Source of the DNA: Cellulophaga sp. HaHaR_3_176
GTDB lineage: Bacteria > Bacteroidota > Bacteroidia > Flavobacteriales > Flavobacteriaceae
DNA length: 64,000 nt
Reading direction: 5' to 3'
Assembly (NCBI RefSeq): GCF_019021925.1
Contig: NZ_CP058990.1
Location: 248,001-312,000 of the forward strand
A program made the translations under genes and the position numbers. This document shows positions 18,745 through 27,700 of this stretch, one piece after another. The notes beneath the pieces are model-generated. The model did no database searches. It saw nothing but the letters and a program-made list of their open reading frames with translations, and had not been told where the DNA came from. How positions within the stretch are numbered: position 1 is the first letter of the stretch; each line of letters starts with the position of its first letter.

Positions 18745-20013
18745 ATGGAGTTTCAGAACACTTTAGAGTTTGCTCAAAAATTAGATAAAGAAGATAAATT
18801 ACATTCGTATAGAGATGAGTTTTATTTTCCGAAAGTAAATGGTAAGCAAGTAATTTATTTTACAGGAAACTCACTAGGCTTGCAACCTAAGCGAACAAAA
18901 AAGTTTGTTGATGAAGTAATGACTGATTGGGCAGAATTGGCTGTAGAAGGTCATTTTCATGCCGATAAATCTTGGTGGGATTATCATGAACGATTGGCAG
19001 CGCCATTGGCAAAAGTAGTAGGTGCAAAAACGGAAGAGGTTTCGGTAATGAATACCTTATCTGTAAATCTGCACTTATTAATGGTTTCCTTTTACAGACC
19101 TACTCAAAAAAGATTTAAAATTTTATGTGAAGAAAAGGCCTTTCCGTCTGATCAATATATGCTTAAAAGTCAAGTTCGCTTTCACGGTTTAAACCCAGAT
19201 GATGCTATTGTTGAAGTTAAAAAGCGTGAAGGAGAAAACCATTGGAGAACAGAAGATGTTTTAGCAAAAATTAAAGAAGTTGGAGACGAATTGGCATTAG
19301 TTTTAATAGGCGGTGTAAACTATTATAACGGGCAAGTTTTTGATATGGAAACCATTACAAAAGCGGGTAAAGATGCTGGTGCTTTTGTAGGTTGGGATTT
19401 GGCTCATGGTGTAGGTAATGTGGCTCTTAAATTAAACGAATGGGGAGCAGATTTTGCTGCTTGGTGTAGTTATAAGTATATGAATAGTGGCCCAGGGCAC
19501 GCTTCTGGGATATACATAAATGAAAAATATTTAGGAAAAGAAGACATACCTAGATTTGAAGGCTGGTGGGGAACTAAAAAAGAAACTCGGTTTTTAATGA
19601 AACCAGAGTTTGAGCCAATGGAAAATGCTGATGCTTGGCAAATTAGTAATGCACCCATTTTAGCGATGGCACCTTATTTAGCCTCTTTAGAAATGTTTGA
19701 AGAAGTAGGTATGGAAGTTTTAATTGAAAAAAGAACTACAATTGTAGCTTATTTAGAGTTTATACTTCATGAAATTGATGCTGAGGTAGATGGCTCTTTT
19801 GAGATTATTACACCTGCAGATAGAGGTTGCCAGTTATCTGTTTTTTTACACGGACACGGAAAAGAGTTATTCGATTTTTTAATGAAAAATGGCGTAATTA
19901 CCGATTGGAGAGAACCGAATGTAATTCGTTTAGCGCCAGCACCATTTTATTGCTCTTATGAAGATATGTACCGATTTGGTCAGCTTTTAAAGAAAGGCAT
20001 TTTAGAGAAGTAG
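18745..20013 (+). CDS. kynU: Kynureninase (PLP-dependent)
   Basis: The enzyme cleaves L-kynurenine or 3-hydroxykynurenine to (3-hydroxy)anthranilate and alanine. In this organism it would feed de novo NAD synthesis together with the kynurenine 3-monooxygenase at 33350. ATG 18745 (MEFQNTLEFAQKLDKEDKL) is preferred to an upstream in-frame TTG at 18724, which would only add a lysine-rich extension; this gives 422 residues, the usual length. The PLP lysine is Lys244 in WCSYKYMNSGPGHASG. YFTGNSLGLQPKRTKKF and DLAHGVGNVALKLNEWGADF are characteristic family blocks. No defects are seen. Confidence 0.95.
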   Translation: MEFQNTLEFAQKLDKEDKLHSYRDEFYFPKVNGKQVIYFTGNSLGLQPKRTKKFVDEVMTDWAELAVEGHFHADKSWWDYHERLAAPLAKVVGAKTEEVSVMNTLSVNLHLLMVSFYRPTQKRFKILCEEKAFPSDQYMLKSQVRFHGLNPDDAIVEVKKREGENHWRTEDVLAKIKEVGDELALVLIGGVNYYNGQVFDMETITKAGKDAGAFVGWDLAHGVGNVALKLNEWGADFAAWCSYKYMNSGPGHASGIYINEKYLGKEDIPRFEGWWGTKKETRFLMKPEFEPMENADAWQISNAPILAMAPYLASLEMFEEVGMEVLIEKRTTIVAYLEFILHEIDAEVDGSFEIITPADRGCQLSVFLHGHGKELFDFLMKNGVITDWREPNVIRLAPAPFYCSYEDMYRFGQLLKKGILEK

Positions 20014-20035
20014 ATAACAAACAGCTAAATTTTAA

Positions 20036-20104
20036 ATGAAATCACTAAGGCTAATTCTCTCTACCCTCGTTATTTTAGGCCAGCTTGGATTTTTGCTAGT
20101 TTAA
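20036..20104 (+). CDS. Possible 22-residue hydrophobic peptide
   Basis: A very short open frame (MKSLRLILSTLVILGQLGFL plus two residues) follows kynU by 22 bases and is preceded by an A/T-rich start region. It looks like an isolated membrane or signal segment. It may be a genuine small peptide, a remnant of a longer exported protein, or chance. The terminator begins 17 bases after it. Confidence 0.25.
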   Translation: MKSLRLILSTLVILGQLGFLLV

Positions 20105-20120
20105 ATTTACTATTTGATAC

Positions 20121-20156
20121 TAGGAGCTTCTTTTATTTTAAAAAAAGAAGCTCCTA
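20121..20156. terminator. Bidirectional terminator between kynU and the lipoprotein gene
   Basis: Perfect 14-bp arms, TAGGAGCTTCTTTT (20121-20134) and AAAAGAAGCTCCTA (20143-20156), with A/T tails on both sides. It sits between two convergent genes and can end transcripts from both. Confidence 0.88.
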
Positions 20157-20162
20157 AAATTA

Positions 20163-20843
20163 TTACTTTACTTCTAAACCTGTAAAGTGTAAATTAAAAT
20201 TGCCTTCTGCATTTTTATGTGTTTGTGCAATTTTCAAACCATTTAACTCTTTGTAATCTTCCCAAGTTGTAGCCATAGAAGGTTCTGTCTGGTTTCCTTT
20301 TCTAAAAACCCATTCTTTTATGATGTAGTCATCGTTAAAATAAAAGTCATAAGCATCACCTGGCGTATAACCACCTTCATTGCTATAAACAATAGTAAGT
20401 TTTTGCATTTGATTTTTGCTTATTGGAGCTTCAGTAGTGGTTGCATGTTCGTATTTAAAATTGTTTTGATCCCAAATTAATTGGTAAGGAGCAAGCAACC
20501 AAAACTTATCATTTATAAAACCTCCATTTGTTTTTTTAGTAATACTATCTAACAAATTTCTATTATATCTAATGGTTTCTTTAGCATCTTTTGCAGTCAC
20601 ATCATTTTCTTTAATATGCCAAATCCAATCACGCTCAAAGTGTGTTGTATCTCTTTCCACATTAAAAGTAAATTTTATTTCGTTTACTTTTTTCCAGTTT
20701 TCAAAACCATGAGCAAAAGCAACCTTTTCTAAAATTGTTTTTTCAACCTTAGGAATAGCAGCAGTTTCTTCTTGCTTTTTATCGTCTTTGCAGCTAACAA
20801 CTATAAGCACAAAAAGAAGTGCTAGGCTAGTAATTTTTTTCAT
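20163..20843 (-). CDS. Lipoprotein of unknown function (DUF6503-like)
   Basis: A 226-residue protein starting with a lipoprotein signal peptide (MKKITSLALLFVLIVVSCKD, lipid-modified Cys18). The mature part begins with an acidic/lysine linker and then FAHGFENWKKVNEIKFTFNV, with many aromatic residues and beta strands. The pattern resembles DUF6503 lipoproteins of Bacteroidota, but this assignment is from memory and moderate. A beta-barrel-like lipid or ligand carrier fold is possible. An exact -7 promoter element lies 18 bases upstream. Confidence 0.75.
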   Translation of the reverse strand: MKKITSLALLFVLIVVSCKDDKKQEETAAIPKVEKTILEKVAFAHGFENWKKVNEIKFTFNVERDTTHFERDWIWHIKENDVTAKDAKETIRYNRNLLDSITKKTNGGFINDKFWLLAPYQLIWDQNNFKYEHATTTEAPISKNQMQKLTIVYSNEGGYTPGDAYDFYFNDDYIIKEWVFRKGNQTEPSMATTWEDYKELNGLKIAQTHKNAEGNFNLHFTGLEVK

Positions 20844-20860
20844 TTTTGAGCGTTTTTAAT

Positions 20861-20868
20861 CAAAGATA
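20861..20868 (-). promoter_or_regulatory. -7 promoter element of the DUF6503-like lipoprotein gene
   Basis: CAAAGATA on the plus strand reads TATCTTTG on the minus strand, an exact TAnnTTTG match, 18 bases before the start codon. The -33 position has only a TTTA-like box about 22 bases further up. Confidence 0.5.
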
Positions 20869-20964
20869 ACGGCTTTTATAGTATAAAATTTAAATCGGTA
20901 AGTTTTTGAGCGTTATAAATCCCGATAATTTGATTAATTTTGATATTCAATAAGATTTTAAAAA

Positions 20965-21513
20965 ATGAGTTCAAAAAAAGGAAAAATACAAGAGGCTATA
21001 GACGAAAAAATGTTAGAAGAGCGCAAGGTCTTCCTTTGGGGAATGGTTGATGACGATTCTGCAAAGCATGTTATTGATCGTTTATTGTACTTAGATATGC
21101 AAAACGATAAAGAGATACAATTGTACATTAATAGTCCTGGAGGTTATGTTACTTCTGGTTTTGCAATGTATGATACTATTAAATCTTTAAAAAGTCCGGT
21201 TTCGACAATTTGTACTGGTTTAGCAGCATCAATGGGATCTATACTTTTATCTGTTGGAAAAAAAGGTAGACGTTTTATTCAACCACATGCACAGGTGATG
21301 ATTCACCAACCTAGTGGAGGGGCAAGAGGTCAGGCTTCAAATATAGAAATACAGGCTAAAGAGATTATTAAAACAAAAGAGCTTAGTGCAAGAATACTAG
21401 CTGATAATTGTGGTCAAGATTACGATCGTGTTATGAAAGATTTTGATAGAGATTACTGGATGGGAGCTGAAGAGTCTATCGCATACGGTATTGTAGATGG
21501 TATTTTAGAATAG
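20965..21513 (+). CDS. ClpP-like ATP-dependent Clp protease proteolytic subunit
   Basis: A 182-residue ClpP-fold serine protease. The catalytic triad is intact: Ser89 in GLAASMGSIL, His114 in VMIHQPSGG and Asp163 in FDRDYWMGAEE. The oxyanion strand INSPGGYVTSGFAMYDTI is present. It is shorter at the N terminus than canonical ClpP and lies next to neither tig nor clpX, so it is probably the second ClpP paralogue common in Flavobacteriia and not the housekeeping one. It may form mixed rings with ClpP. A TAATTTTG -7-like element lies at 20935-20942. Confidence 0.85.
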   Translation: MSSKKGKIQEAIDEKMLEERKVFLWGMVDDDSAKHVIDRLLYLDMQNDKEIQLYINSPGGYVTSGFAMYDTIKSLKSPVSTICTGLAASMGSILLSVGKKGRRFIQPHAQVMIHQPSGGARGQASNIEIQAKEIIKTKELSARILADNCGQDYDRVMKDFDRDYWMGAEESIAYGIVDGILE

Positions 21514-21535
21514 AAATTCTAAAGACATTATAAAT

Positions 21536-21572
21536 AAAAAAGTCCTTTACTAATTTAGTAAAGGACTTTTTT
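21536..21572. terminator. Bidirectional terminator between clpP-like and OmpA genes
   Basis: AGTCCTTTACTAA and TTAGTAAAGGACT form a 13-bp perfect stem (21541-21567), flanked by A and T tracts that extend it in both directions. Confidence 0.88.
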
Positions 21573-21588
21573 ATTTTATGGAGTGATT

Positions 21589-23547
21589 TTATTTTGCTGT
21601 AGATACAATTACACCTTTTTTAATTTGAATAATAGGAAACTCTGTTCTTCTATTTAATTCTAATTCTTCAGGAGTACAATCTTGTTTGCTAGTACACTTA
21701 TTTATAGTTCTTCTTTTGCCATAACCTTTATAAGATTGAATATGATCTTTAGAAACCCCATGCGCTATTAAATATTCATAACTAGATTTTGCTCTACTTT
21801 CAGAAAGGGCATCGTTGTATCTGTCACTACCAACAGGGTCGGTATGTGCTTCTAATTTAATTATTAAATCTGGGTATGTTTCTGTCATAACTTTAACAAC
21901 CTTATCAAGTTCTAAAGCAGCATCAGGCCTTATATCACTTTTGTTAAAATCAAAATAGATTTTTTTTAAGTTAGCAAGTGTTTTCAAATCTAAAATAGGA
22001 TCCAAAGTAAAATCTTCACGAATAATTTTCTCAGAATTTTTAACTTTAGAAGTGGTGAAGAATATATTTTTATGAGGATGGGTTCTTCTAACCGCTTCCA
22101 TCATATAATTTGCTTTTCTATTAACAGGCATTCTGTAGTATCCATTCTTGTCAGTAGTGGTTTGGGTTACAAAAGTATTTGTTGTTTGGTCAAATAATTT
22201 TATAACTACACTATCTAAAGGTTGGTTGTTTATACCATCATGTACATAGCCTTCAAGGTCTAAAGAAGGTGTGAATTTAAATTTGTAAATATCATCACCA
22301 CCTTTTCCTCCATCTCTGTTAGAGCTAATGTAGCCATCAATTCCGTTAGCGTGTCCAAAGTATCCGAAATCATCGCTTGAGCTATTAATAGGTGTTCCTA
22401 AATTTATAACATCGACAATTTCATCTTCTTGATTTGATATCGTAGAGTAAACATCGAGTTGCCCAAAACCAACATGCCCGTCTGAAGAGAAAAATAATTT
22501 ACCTTCTTCATTTAAAAACGGAAACATTTCATTTCCTTCTGTATTTACTTTTGGTCCTAAATTTACCGGGTTTCCGATAATTCCGCCACGTTCATGAATA
22601 GCAGAATAGTAAATGTCTGTACCTCCATAGCCTCCAGGTCTATCTGACGTGTAATAAATTCTTGTTCTCGCTTTATTAACTGTAGGGTGACCTGTAGAGA
22701 AATAATCGCTATTTATTTTAAGGTTGGCATTTACTTTCCACTCTCCATCTATCAAAGCAGCACGATAAATTTTTAAATTTATTTCTTTTTTAGAACCGTA
22801 CCCTTCTTTTTTATCGTAATAGTTATTTCTAGTGAAATAAACGATAGTACTATCTTTATGATTTGTTGAAAATGTTATTGAACTTTCGTGAAATTTCGTG
22901 TTGATATCGCCTTCTATTTTTTTAGGCACAGACATCGGGTTGTTTTCTTTAACCTGGTAAATATCTAACCAAGGTTCTTCATTCCAACCATATACATCTT
23001 TATTAGAGTTATCAATTCTAGAAGATGCAAAATATAGATTGTCTTTGTCAATAAAAACTCCAAAATCACTCTCGCTAGAGTTAAATGAAACAGACTCTAC
23101 ATCATAACGTTGTCTACTATTAAAAACAATAGAAGCTAAGTTTCCATCTTTTAAAAATCGATCAACTCTAGAATCATTTTTATTAAATTTTCGATATTTT
23201 TTCAACCACTTTTCAGCTTCTTTTCTTTGGCCATCACTGTATAAAGCCATTCCGTATTTAAAATAATAATCAGGAGGAAGCATAGGATCGTTTATTACCG
23301 CTTCAAAATGCGGAATAGATTTTTTAAAATCTCTAATTAATAAATAACATTCTGCAAGTTGTTGGTGTGCATATTGCGTGTTTCTGTCATCTTCAACCAT
23401 CTTTTCATATTCACCAATAGCTTTGATGTATGAAAATTGACTAAAATAATAATCCGCTTTTTTTTGAATACCCAATTGTGCAATTGAAAATTGACTTTGG
23501 AAAAATAATAAGCCAGCGAATAAGATTATATTTTTTGATATGTTCAT
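21589..23547 (-). CDS. OmpA family protein with PD40 beta-propeller repeats
   Basis: An outer-membrane-associated protein of about 652 residues. The ATG at 23547 (MNISKNIILFAGLLFFQSQF) gives a typical signal peptide; an ATG 15 bases upstream would also be possible. Domain order: TPR-like helices (residues about 25-130), PD40/WD40-like propeller repeats (KARTRIYYTSDRPGGYGGTD, NEEGKLFFSSDG; about 165-420), a carboxypeptidase-regulatory-like segment, and a C-terminal OmpA domain (KIYFDFNKSDIRPDAALELD, peptidoglycan-binding, last 120 residues). This architecture commonly follows PorP/SprF genes next to type B T9SS adhesins, as here. It probably anchors the secretion/adhesin assembly to peptidoglycan. 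Confidence 0.9.
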   Translation of the reverse strand: MNISKNIILFAGLLFFQSQFSIAQLGIQKKADYYFSQFSYIKAIGEYEKMVEDDRNTQYAHQQLAECYLLIRDFKKSIPHFEAVINDPMLPPDYYFKYGMALYSDGQRKEAEKWLKKYRKFNKNDSRVDRFLKDGNLASIVFNSRQRYDVESVSFNSSESDFGVFIDKDNLYFASSRIDNSNKDVYGWNEEPWLDIYQVKENNPMSVPKKIEGDINTKFHESSITFSTNHKDSTIVYFTRNNYYDKKEGYGSKKEINLKIYRAALIDGEWKVNANLKINSDYFSTGHPTVNKARTRIYYTSDRPGGYGGTDIYYSAIHERGGIIGNPVNLGPKVNTEGNEMFPFLNEEGKLFFSSDGHVGFGQLDVYSTISNQEDEIVDVINLGTPINSSSDDFGYFGHANGIDGYISSNRDGGKGGDDIYKFKFTPSLDLEGYVHDGINNQPLDSVVIKLFDQTTNTFVTQTTTDKNGYYRMPVNRKANYMMEAVRRTHPHKNIFFTTSKVKNSEKIIREDFTLDPILDLKTLANLKKIYFDFNKSDIRPDAALELDKVVKVMTETYPDLIIKLEAHTDPVGSDRYNDALSESRAKSSYEYLIAHGVSKDHIQSYKGYGKRRTINKCTSKQDCTPEELELNRRTEFPIIQIKKGVIVSTAK

Positions 23548-23629
23548 TTTTTTGAGTGCCATGAGAACATTTTTTTATTTTTAATTAAAAGTCAAAACGT
23601 TAGTTTATACTTTTATAAGTAATTGGTTT

Positions 23630-24532
23630 TTAGAAATATCTAGGAGATTTAATAGGACCTTTTGATGGTTTTTTAAATTCGTATATAAGTATTATTTCAT
23701 GGGTACCGCCAGTATAAGCACGAACAGCACTTGTTGGTAAATCGTAGGCATACCCAATTCTGAAATCTTTAGAAATTTGATAATCTGCCATAGCTCCAAA
23801 ATTAGAAGCATCATTAAATCTGTAAGAAGCACCTAACCAAAACTTTTCATGAAACAAAAAACTAGCCGTTAAATCATAAGTTACAGGCGCTCCGTTAGTG
23901 AACTTTGTAATTACTGTAGGCTTGAACTTTGTATTTTCAGAAACATCAAAAACTAACCCTCCAATTGCATAGTAACTATTACGTTCAAGATTCGTAAACT
24001 CACCTTCATTTAAGTCTGTATTTAAAATTCTTGGAACAGATATACCTCCGTACCATCTGTTAGAGCCAATAAAAAAACCAGCTCCAAAATTTGGATTCCA
24101 TAGGCTTGTATTGCTTGTAGCCATATCAAACACATCTGGGTCATTAAGGTTATAGTTTGTAAAACCAGCTTTTAAACCAAAAGACATTTTTACTTCACTA
24201 GTTAAAAGAACAGTGTATGAAAAATCACCATAGATATAATTAGAACTTTCATCACCCAAATCATCACGGATGTAAGAAAAACCAATACCTATTTTTTCGT
24301 TCTTTATAGGTGAATGAATGGATAGGGTAGTTGTTTGTGGGTTGCCTTCTAAACCAGCCCATTGATTTCTATGTAAAGCAGTAACATTTAAAGCTTCTCT
24401 ACTACCAGCATAAGCAGGGTTTACAGAGATTGTATTGTACATGTACTGAGTAAATTGAGGTAATTGTTGCGCGTTAGAAACTAACCCTATAAACAAGGTA
24501 ATAGCAATTAGATACTCTTTGTGAATCTTCAT
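23630..24532 (-). CDS. PorP/SprF family type IX secretion membrane protein
   Basis: A 300-residue outer-membrane beta-barrel protein with a signal peptide (to NAQQ, residue 23) and the family signature QLPQFTQYMYNTISVNPAYA, followed by GSREALNVTALHRNQWAGLEG. Family members such as SprF of Flavobacterium johnsoniae are needed for secretion or surface attachment of specific T9SS type B substrates. It lies just downstream of the 2672-residue adhesin with a type B domain, its probable client, though a terminator lies between them. The OmpA/PD40 gene follows 68-82 bases later and is likely co-transcribed. Confidence 0.92.
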   Translation of the reverse strand: MKIHKEYLIAITLFIGLVSNAQQLPQFTQYMYNTISVNPAYAGSREALNVTALHRNQWAGLEGNPQTTTLSIHSPIKNEKIGIGFSYIRDDLGDESSNYIYGDFSYTVLLTSEVKMSFGLKAGFTNYNLNDPDVFDMATSNTSLWNPNFGAGFFIGSNRWYGGISVPRILNTDLNEGEFTNLERNSYYAIGGLVFDVSENTKFKPTVITKFTNGAPVTYDLTASFLFHEKFWLGASYRFNDASNFGAMADYQISKDFRIGYAYDLPTSAVRAYTGGTHEIILIYEFKKPSKGPIKSPRYF

Positions 24533-24716
24533 TTTTTTTTAGGTTAAGTCAAGTTTCTTAAAGTATTATTACTTGGGTTTAATACTCATTACAAAGAAAG
24601 CGTTTACTTACTTTTTTAAGTAAAATAGTTGTTTAATGACTGTTAAAATTCGTTCTGATACACGTGTGTCGATGAAGTGTAAAGTTCTATAGATGTATAT
24701 GTTAGAGTCTATAAAT

Positions 24717-24764
24717 AAAATAGCCATTACTACTTCTGTTATTGAAGTGGTAATGGCTATTTTT
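24717..24764 (-). terminator. Intrinsic terminator after the Calx-beta adhesin gene
   Basis: An 18-bp stem (24719-24736 with 24744-24761, one G-T wobble) followed by a T-rich tail on the minus strand. It separates the adhesin transcript from porP/sprF-ompA, so these two must have another promoter within 24533-24716. Confidence 0.8.
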
Positions 24765-24784
24765 AAAATTTCATGAGTATTTTT

Positions 24785-27700
24785 TTATTCAGTACTTACA
24801 TATATATAACCGTTTAGAGGTTCTAAGTCTGATCCATTTATATTTATAATAAAGTAATACGTACCTGTTGGCAAATGTGTTGAGCTACCAAATGATTTGT
24901 TAGGTGCAAAACCTCCCCAATCGTTTTGGTAATCTTTACCTTCATAAACTTTATTACCCCATCTGTTAAATATCATTACATCAAAAGTGTAGTTGCAATA
25001 TTCAACTCCTGTAATTTCAAAAGTATCATTTCTGCCATCGTTGTTTGGTGTTACTGCTTTAGAAGTAATTATTTTACTAGCATCACAAGTAACACAATCA
25101 CTATTTGTAATAATTGTAAAATCTACATAATATTTACAAGTACCGTCAGTAGAGCTATACTCTATTTTGTATTCATCAATTTCTAAATCGGCAGGGTTAA
25201 ATATACTTCCTTCAATTGTGGTGTTTCCACTGATTAATACAAACTGACCATTAGTATCAAAACCTGCAGGTAAGAAGTTTATCAAATCAATAGCGTCATC
25301 TTCAACACAAATATCAATAAACACTTCTTCAAGTTGAGGTTGCATTACAAAAATAATCTGCTCAAATGTTTCAGTATTATTACATGAATCAGTTACAATC
25401 CATGATCTAATAATCATATAATCATTAGTTGTGTCTGAAGCATTTTGAATTTCTTCAGAAAATACAACATCAAAATTGTCACAACCACCAGAGAATGTAA
25501 GTTGTGGTACATCAGGAATTTCATCACCACAAATGATAGTTACTTCTTTGTCATAAGGACTAGATGTAATTGGCCCAGTAGGAGGCACCGTTATTGTTTG
25601 TGTAGTAGTTGTTGTATTTCCGGCACAATCTGACGCTGTCCAGGTTCTTGTTATTACATAACCAGTGGCACAATTACGATCGTTAGTCGCTGTTTCTTCA
25701 AAAACAACATCAATATCCGTATCACACGTATCAACTGCAGTTAAAATAGCAGCATCGGGAACTTCGTTACAAGCAACAGTAATATCTTGAGGTATGTTTT
25801 CAACAAACGTTGGTGCAACAGTGTCTTCTATTGTAATAACCTGAATATGTGTACGCACATTACCTACGCAATCAGTAATAACCCAAGTTCTTGTTATCGT
25901 ATATTCAATTGCACAATCATCATCTTGACCTTCAATATTTTCTGAATATGTTACTGTGATTAAACAAGTGCTATTAGATGTGATATCTTCAGCATCAGGA
26001 ATAGTATCACATGATTCTATTGTAATATCTTCAGGGTAATTTTCATTGCCATCATTATCAATGATGTTAACATTAGCGGTATCATTAGCTAAAATGTTTA
26101 CCACGTCAGTAGATATGTTCGTTAATATCACTGAGAAGTTTTCAACATTTTCTATTGCAATATCATCTATAATAGCAATTGTAATTACTTGAGTATTATT
26201 ATTAGTACTTCCGAAAGTTACTGTTTGTGTGTTTTGAGCAATACCTGAATAATCTAAACCATCAACAGCAGTACCGTTAGTGGTATAGAATTCTACCGTG
26301 AATTCATCTTGCACATCAGCATTTAGAACAACGTTTAAAGAAACTGTACCAGCATCTTCATTAACATCAATCGACGTAACATCAAACTGAACACCTAATG
26401 ATGAGTCACTATCATCATTAATGATAGTAGCAGTAGCCGTGTTAGACGTAGTTCCATCTACAAAACCAGTAACAAAACCGTTAGCTGTTGAAATGTTATT
26501 TAAAAGAAATGTAAAGTTTTCATCAGATTCTATAACGGTATCTTCTGTAATTTCGATAGCTACAGATTGAGATTTAGAACTGTTCGTGAATTGTAACGTA
26601 CCATTATTCTGTGTAAAGTCATTAGCATAGGTTGCAGATCCTTCAGCTGTTTGGTAGTCAACAGAAACAGTTTCACCTGCAGGAATATCACCTGTATAAG
26701 TAACCTCAAAAGAAAGTGTAACATTTTCACTAGTTGCATCACCTTCTAACGTACTATATGTAGCATTAGAAAAAGCAATACCATCACCAGGCGCTGCATT
26801 ATCATCATTAATGATAGTAGCAGTAGCCGTGTTAGACGTAGTTCCATCAACAAAACCAGTAACAAAACCGTTAGCTGTTGAAATGTTATTTAAAAGAAAT
26901 GTAAAGTTTTCATCAGATTCTATAACGGTATCTTCTGTAATTTCGATAGCTACAGATTGAGATTTAGAACTGTTCGTGAATTGTAACGTACCATTATTCT
27001 GTGTAAAGTCATTAGCATATGTTGCAGATCCTTCAGCTGTTTGGTAGTCAACAGAAACAGTTTCACCCGCAGGAATATCACCTGTATAAGTAACCTCAAA
27101 AGAAAGTGTAACATTATCACTAGTTGCATCACCTTCTAATGTACTGTATGTAGCATTAGAAAAAGCAATACCATCACCAGGCGCTGCATTATCATCATTA
27201 ATGATAGTAGCAGTGGCCGTGTTAGACGTAGCACCATCAACAAAACCAGTAACAAAACCGTTAGCTGTTGAAATGTTATTTAAAAGAACTGTAAAATTCT
27301 CATCAGATTCTATAACGGTATCTTCTGTAACTTCGATAGCTACAGATTGAGATTTAGAACTGTTCGTGAATTGTAACGTACCATTATTCTGTGTAAAGTC
27401 ATTAGCATAGGTTGCAGATCCTTCAGCTGTTTGGTAGTCAACAGAAACAGTTTCACCTGCAGGAATATCACCTGTATAAGTAACCTCAAAAGAAAGTGTA
27501 ACATTTTCACTAGTTGCATCACCTTCTAACGTACTATATGTAGCATTAGAAAAAGCAATACCATCACCAGGCGCTGCATTATCATCATTAATGATAGTAG
27601 CAGTAGCCGTGTTAGACGTAGTTCCATCAACAAAACCAGTAACAAAACCGTTAGCTGTTGAAATGTTATTTAAAAGAACTGTAAAGTTTTCATCAGATTC